Source: Emmonsiellopsis sp. PD_33 (taxonomy: Eukaryota; Ascomycota; Eurotiomycetes; Onygenales; Ajellomycetaceae). Taken from it: 64,000 nucleotides of DNA. The position numbers and the translations under genes were made by a program. The first letter of the stretch is position 1, and each line of letters begins with the position of its first letter. Location: the NCBI GenBank assembly GCA_032988165.1, contig JANTQF010000068.1, forward strand, positions 1 to 64,000, given 5' to 3'. The notes under the pieces were generated by a model. The model was not told the DNA's origin and searched no databases. It worked only from the letters and a program-made list of their open reading frames with translations. Shown here piece after piece: positions 58,271-64,000 of this stretch.

Positions 58271-60345
58271 GTTTAAAAAAAGCATCATTCATCATTAACT
58301 ATTATAGTAATGATAGATGATGCATGTTAGTGTAAATCTAAATTAAATTATATTCCTTGCCTCAACCCTGCTTGCAGATTTGACATGATGAGATTCTTAG
58401 AGACTATAATAGTATATTAATACAATATATAAATAATATGAGATGTAACAGCTAAAGATAATAGTCTTAGTATACTATATTTCAGGCATCTCTTCTGAAC
58501 ACTGAGTTATTAATTACTACCTCAAAATTCAGTATTCTTTCTTATGTCTTCCTTTATCTGGCTATACTTGCACATGAGAACCATCTCAATGAACACTTCT
58601 CTACTAGTTATTTCTCTTTAAATGTAAGTTTCTTCTTCCCTATTATAATATTTATATCATTACTTTCTTTATTATTATTAGTCTCATCCTCTACTACATT
58701 CTTTTCATTCTACTTTTTCTCTACTCATAGTTACTTTCTTTTATTTGCATGCTTCACTAGCATGATCTTATACATTGTCTTTTCTAATAATAATGACTAC
58801 TCCTATGAGATAACATAATAGCTCACACTGAACTGCTGTTCAATCCCTATACTCTCAATTGGAATTAATAGAATGTTTCTGACTATTAATGTAACAGTTA
58901 GATATATTAATTCAATTATCTTTCACATTAATAAGATATTTTCCTCTGAACTAAGACTGTCATTTAGATATCAATTAAATTTATTGATATGAATAATTGA
59001 AGGTGAGTACTGATGTAGTGTAGAAAACAATCAATAAGCCTGGGAAATTATTAGTACTAAGTAAATTAAGAAAATAAAAGAGGGTAAATATCTACCTGTA
59101 GTTGATTATCAGTAGTTACAGATTAACAAGGTAAATATCATTTTTCATAATATGCCTTTACACACTATAATGATTGAGCTTTTATCTCTAGCTCTCATTT
59201 CTTACTATTATAAGCCAGTGATCATAAATATGAGTTCAGAACTATAGTAGTACAGTAAATCTCCTCTATACTATCATTAATATTAGTATCTAAATAGTAC
59301 TTCTTCAGTTTGTTATATACAGCTTTCAGTGTAGTCTTTAAGCTATTCTAAATGATTGGGATTTCATAGGTTACCTCAGAAAGCCATTCATCAAGGTAGT
59401 TGAACAGTATATTATAGATTGAAAATACATTGTGAATGAGTAGTATGTCTGTATCTGAGAGAGTCTTGATAACCTACTAGAATAAATAAAGTAGAATAAT
59501 AATATACATAATGAGCTACTATTCATCATTACTCAACTAAAGATAGTAGAGCTTGAAGTTATTTTAAGTCACTACTTAGCAATGAATTGAATCTCTAAGT
59601 CACAGTGCATGAATATACATAAGATATGTTAAGCTCCATTGAGTCTTAACATTCTAAATCATTCAGAGCTTAATGTGCTCTGACTGGAGCTTCTGAAAGC
59701 TTTCAATTCATTAGGGAGAACTCAAAAGGATATTAATAAGTAGGTATAACTAGTTAAATAATTGAGAGATTAGAAATGCTATTAGATCATTACCATGGAT
59801 CATTATATATCTTTAAGAGTGTATGACTAAATAAGATCTTCTCTTTATTACTCATATTAATATCATCCTTATGAAATATCTATAAGACATTATCATTTAT
59901 TGACTCAATTCATAGGTCTCTAACTAGTTGTTTTACTGTCAGCTACATAATATAAGTTATATAAGAAAGTTGATATATCTTGACATCCCAGTAAACTTCA
60001 TCCTCTGCATACAGGCATTTTTCTAAGGATGCTACTAATGTATTATTATTCACTGTATTATCAGCTATGAGAGTAAAAATATCATCTTCAATCTATATAT
60101 TATATATGCACTGCATCACATATCCTATCATATTATCATCAGTGTGCATATCACTAAGATACTCAAATCTAATTAATGCCTCTATATACTCTCATTTCTA
60201 GGTGATATAGTAGTCTTTAATATAGAGAAATGTCAAATCATTTATACTTATTCATACATCTAAAGCCAGTATAATCTTCATATTAGAGATTCAGTCTGAG
60301 AGCAGGTCTTTCATTATTATTTCATAAAAGTTATTCAGCTCTTTT

Positions 60346-60353
60346 CACAGGAC
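60346..60353. repeat. 8-bp target-site duplication CACAGGAC, left
   Basis: Identical to 60,893-60,900. Copy 1 has the empty site (inverse of 49,870-49,890). Confidence 0.92.
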
Positions 60354-60892
60354 TAGAGTGCAGACAAGGCCAAGTAATTACGAGTTTAAAATGAGTAATT
60401 TCCAAGTCCGAGTCGAGTTTTAACTCGCCTCGGAGAGGCCTATTATAACTCGGATATTCCTTGTTTTAAAGGCTATAAAACTCGGATATTTCGAATATTA
60501 TCCGGGTAATTTCAAAGCTATATAAAAGTATAGATTGAAGCCTTTTTGAAGCTTTTTAAGTAGTTATTCTATAGTAAATGTATATAAAACTACTAATATT
60601 TTAATAAAATACACTAATAATATGATTTTTAATGATTTTTAAGGGATTTTCTACTATTTTTATTATATTATAAGTTCATTTTGAACTATTTTTTCAAATT
60701 ATCCGGAAAATATTCGAGTTTTTAGTCAAAACTACTCGATTTGACTTGATTTGGAGGTATATATATATAACTCGGATTTGACTCGCCTAGGGTTAGCCAG
60801 GCGAGTAACTCGCCTCAATATATATATATATATCGAGTAACTCAGCTCAGACACCTCTATATTAGACTCGACTCAGACTTGTCTGCAGTCTA
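60354..60892. mobile_element. Non-autonomous hAT-like element (MITE), 539 bp, CpG-retaining
   Basis: Terminal inverted repeats TAGAGTGCAGACAAG (left) and TAGACTGCAGACAAG (right, inverse), 14 of 15 identical, followed by matching AAGTCYGAGTCGAGT subterminal blocks. Perfect 8-bp duplication CACAGGAC. No coding frame. The ends carry repeated ACTCG/CGAGT motifs; the middle is AT-rich with TATATA runs. It contains 18 CpGs, while the hAT copy around it has essentially none, so it was inserted after the surrounding decay. Its ends differ from the host hAT (TAAAGCTGC...), so another transposase must have moved it. Confidence 0.9.
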
Positions 60893-60900
60893 CACAGGAC
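60893..60900. repeat. 8-bp target-site duplication CACAGGAC, right
   Basis: Perfect copy of 60,346-60,353. Confidence 0.92.
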
Positions 60901-63474
60901 AGTCTGTTTTGGGAGGAAGGCCTCAACTTTACTGTTGCTATATACTAGTAACTACCAGAGATTAAGATTCTATATGGCATGAAATGCCATGTTCATTAAT
61001 AGAAAAGTATAGAGGAGGAGGATTTAGTAGTTTTCTTTATTAAATAGCAGTGTCTTTACTCACAGTTGCTTGCATGCAGGGTTTTACTGAGATGAAAGAA
61101 TCATTACTATAGCTTATTACTAAATAAATTAATTTATATTGTACTTACAAATACTGCTCTAATATCTATCTGTTTATTTGAAGGGACAGCATTCTAGTAC
61201 TTCTTACTAATAAGATGTTTCCTCATTCCTGAGGTCCTCATATTATTATACTAAGGGTGTTGAAGGATCTACTTGCATTAAATACAGAGTAAAGCTAGTT
61301 CATTATTTCACTGGAATGCTACTTGCTTGAAGAACTTTTAGGATTCAGAGCTCTGCTTTATACTCTATTATGAATGATTCTTACAAGTACTATCATATTG
61401 GATCATATTTGTAGTTACTGTCTATTTCTATCATTAATTAAATTAAATTTGATACTTATTATTCTACTTTCATATAATATAGATTCTCATCTCAACTGTG
61501 GTAGTCTCAAGTCCTTCAGGAATCAGGATGGGTGGAATTGATGTTAGAGTTTGTAGAAGAGAAATTAATGTACTAATCTTATATAGAGGAGAGTTTGAAG
61601 TACTGAAATTCATTATACTAGAAGATTAAAGATATTTAAGAAGATAATATTCTAGAATGAGAGAAAATATAGCTGACATTTTTTCTTATAAAGAGATGCA
61701 GGCTGGGTGCAAGAATTAATTTTTCAGAGAACTAAGAATAAACTTATTATATGAGTAATGAGAGATGAGATCTATATATTACATGATAATTATCATTATA
61801 ACCCCACATCTGGAAATTAGGAGATCTATACAAATGAATACCTCTAATGTACTGATCTTAAAAATAAGGTACTAAGAAGATATAAAGCTATTAGATAGTA
61901 GAATTTCAGCATCATATTATAGATATTAAGAATGGGTATAGAATTATTACTAAAATTCATTACTATAATTTTTTTCCCTTATTTCCTGAGATACTAATAG
62001 TCAGATGTGTTTCTCTTAGAAATTCCTGCTTAAATCCTATTTAATTTTCTGAATGAGATTTTACCAGATTGAAATACTATATGTTTGATCTTATTAATTA
62101 GTTAGGTAGAGTTTGAATTCAGCCAGCCCATCTAGTTAATAATCATGGTAAATTGGTAGACTAATGATATGATTTATTGATAAAGCTCATGAGGAAATTT
62201 CATGCAAAGATAGCTATAGAATCACCCTGATCTAATAGCAACTACATGAGACATTTTTATAGCTGTAGTAAGTCTAGTAATCAAATTAAGCTACAACATA
62301 CATAATAGATGTATGAGACAACTTTTAAATTTATAACAGACTATTTACCTATCTTTTAGTAGAATATAAAGTAGCTTTATTAAGATAATCATTCTTTAAT
62401 AGCTTATAGCTGGCTGTAACTCTTTCTATACTAGTATATTCTTTCAGAAGCTTGAGCAGGAGAATATAATGATACTACATGTATTAATGTAAAAAAGAGT
62501 AATTAAGTAAATATAACAATCTGAGGTAATGAACTTCACAGAATTCTACTTGATCATACTATCTTTAGAAATAGCTTGCAGTACTTATCTTCAGATGAAC
62601 TAAGTACTTCCTCTATTTCTAATCAACTTTCTTTAATATTTATTTAGATTTTATATATTAAATTTATTCTATCAGTGTTCTGCTACTCTATATGATAATT
62701 CCTCTAATCCTCTTTAGCTGATATGCTAATAAATGGTGTATTTCCTGATAATTATTAATCAAAATATCATATACTTTAGCTGGGTAATCTACTGTGTTTA
62801 AATTTAAAAAATTGATATGAATTGAAAGCCCCTACACATAATTATTTAGAATAGAAGGTAATCTTGATATGAGGAATAAGTATGTGTATAATATCATCAA
62901 TTATATGTATATATAGAAATATATAGAAGAGTACAAGTAGAATATATAATTTTATCTTATATCTTTAAGATAGATTTTATGTATTTTGATTATCAAATAA
63001 AGTTACCTGATCATTATATACTAACTAAATTTTTTTGTGTAAAAGATAAATAAAGTGTCATATATAAATCAGAGGGGATTATATCTTTAAAAATGAATGA
63101 AAAGTTGCATGTGCAATATAATTATATGTAGAATTATATAGTAAACAAACTAGAATTATATATTTCATATTATAAGATATAGATTAAATTGTCTGTGGGA
63201 GATGCTTCTTCATGTATAGAGATAATATTCTCCTATAGATAATAAAATAGTGTAACAGTCCTCTCATAATAATAATCTGATGAGTAATGTATGATAAAAA
63301 TGCATCTAATGCATTCTATGAAGAAGGTCTCAGAAGGTAACTTGTATTAAAACTATTATATAGTAAATTCATTATACCTTTTTTCAAGTTTGATGAAAGC
63401 TCTGGCAATGGATCATAGCTAAGTAGGAGGAGAAGGAAGGAGATATGAAATATATATATTAATATAATGAATAT

Positions 63475-63880
63475 AGTGATATTATATGTCTGTGAAGAAA
63501 ATATATATATATTTAGTTACTAACTATATACATATCATCTATATCAGGAGTCATAGGTGCAGCACAGCTATATGCCTGCAGGAAAAAATATATATATAAT
63601 TGATTATCAACTATATGTACACTACTCATACTAGAAGTGGTAGACATGGCACAGCTATATACCTGCAGAGAAAAATATATATATAATTGATTACTAATTA
63701 TATATGTATTATTTATGTCAGGAGTAGTAGATGCAGCACAGCTATATACCTATAAAGAAAAATATACATATAATTAATTGCTAACTATGCATGCACCACA
63801 TGCAGCACAGCTATGTACCCAGGGAAATATATATAGATTTAGTGGCAGACTATGCATATACCATGCATATCAACAGTGGG
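63475..63880. repeat. Minisatellite, about 86-bp unit (hAT copy 2)
   Basis: Inverse of 46,900-47,335, with units such as GCAGCACAGCTATATACCTG and AAAAATATATATATAATTGA. Four units are visible. Confidence 0.8.
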
Positions 63881-64000
63881 AAGACAGAAAGAAAGATAGC
63901 TGGAAAATGCAGATATTACTAAAAACATTTATACTACTAAAAATCTAATTTAATATTTAGTTAATAAATTGGTAATGCTTTTATAGCTGATAGAAAAAAT

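Larger units (their letters stand above)
58479..61384 (-). pseudogene. hAT transposase fossil, copy 2, split by a small hAT-like element
   Basis: Inverse counterpart of 49,380-51,758. The hATC end lies near 58,480-58,950, the TxDNAxNN region near 60,070 and the BED finger near 61,280. It is interrupted at 60,346-60,900 by a 539-bp element plus one duplication, inserted just before the catalytic-core start. Stops occur throughout. Coordinates of the ends are carried over from copy 1 and are good to a few bases only. Confidence 0.75.
57355..64000 (-). mobile_element. hAT element copy 2, inverted, runs off the right edge
   Basis: Starts with the terminal repeat TAAAGCTGCTGCTGAGATGG (equivalent to the 3' end of copy 1) and follows copy 1 in reverse to the window end, which corresponds to about 46,786 of copy 1. 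Lengths agree: 6,097 bp in copy 1 against 6,646 bp here, minus 547 bp for the nested small element and its duplication. AATACAAT (57,347-57,354) is the expected left target duplication; the right one lies outside. With copy 1 it forms a large inverted repeat with a 4.5-kb spacer. Confidence 0.85.

Noticed and set aside
1561..64000. Centromere
   Set aside because: Long AT-rich nested transposons would fit a fungal centromere, but nothing in the sequence distinguishes this from ordinary heterochromatin; CENP-A mapping would be needed.

Overview
The window looks like a filamentous ascomycete (Pezizomycotina) chromosome crossing an isochore boundary. The only living gene seen is at the left edge: the 5' part of the diphthamide-pathway WD40 gene DPH7 (minus strand, one intron with a TACTAAC branch point, normal GC). 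From about 1.56 kb to the right edge the DNA is very AT-rich, almost without CpG, and made of decayed transposons. Fossil reading frames carry stops mainly where Gln (CAA/CAG), Trp or Arg codons would be, the signature of C-to-T repeat mutation (RIP-like). Genus cannot be assigned; CpG-depleted repeats fit groups such as Onygenales, but this is only a suggestion.

Layout. 0-1.1 kb: DPH7. 1.1-1.6 kb: its upstream region and the GC/AT boundary. 1.6-6.7 kb: a 208-codon fossil ORF, triplet-rich minisatellites and duplications. About 4.9-18.2 kb: inverted flanks enclosing a minus-strand Plavaka-like (CACTA/CMC) transposase fossil and a very long unrecognised partner ORF with hexapeptide repeats. 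18.6-24.5 kb: minisatellites and two oppositely oriented arrays of an 87-bp (29-residue) repeat. 24.8-27.5 kb: a Copia Pol fossil cut off inside RT. 28.75-54.4 kb: Gypsy element C, split by two insertions. 54.4-57.35 kb: debris with one more fossil ORF. 57.355 kb to the end: a second hAT copy.

The nesting can be read to the base. Gypsy A (254-bp LTRs, target duplication TTGAT) lies in the Pol of Gypsy C. Gypsy B, same family (target duplication GACTC), lies in the Pol of Gypsy A. A 9,047-bp hAT element (target duplication RGACATAT) lies farther along in the Pol of Gypsy C. Removing each insertion with one copy of its duplication restores the host frame. A second copy of that hAT element starts at 57,355 in opposite orientation, so 46.79-52.88 kb and 57.36-64.0 kb form a large inverted repeat. 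Copy 2 contains a 539-bp non-autonomous hAT-like element (8-bp duplication CACAGGAC) that still has 18 CpGs and is therefore probably the newest insertion.

Only DPH7 is likely to make a protein. The rest is best read as a record of transposition followed by CpG-directed and then general C-to-T decay.
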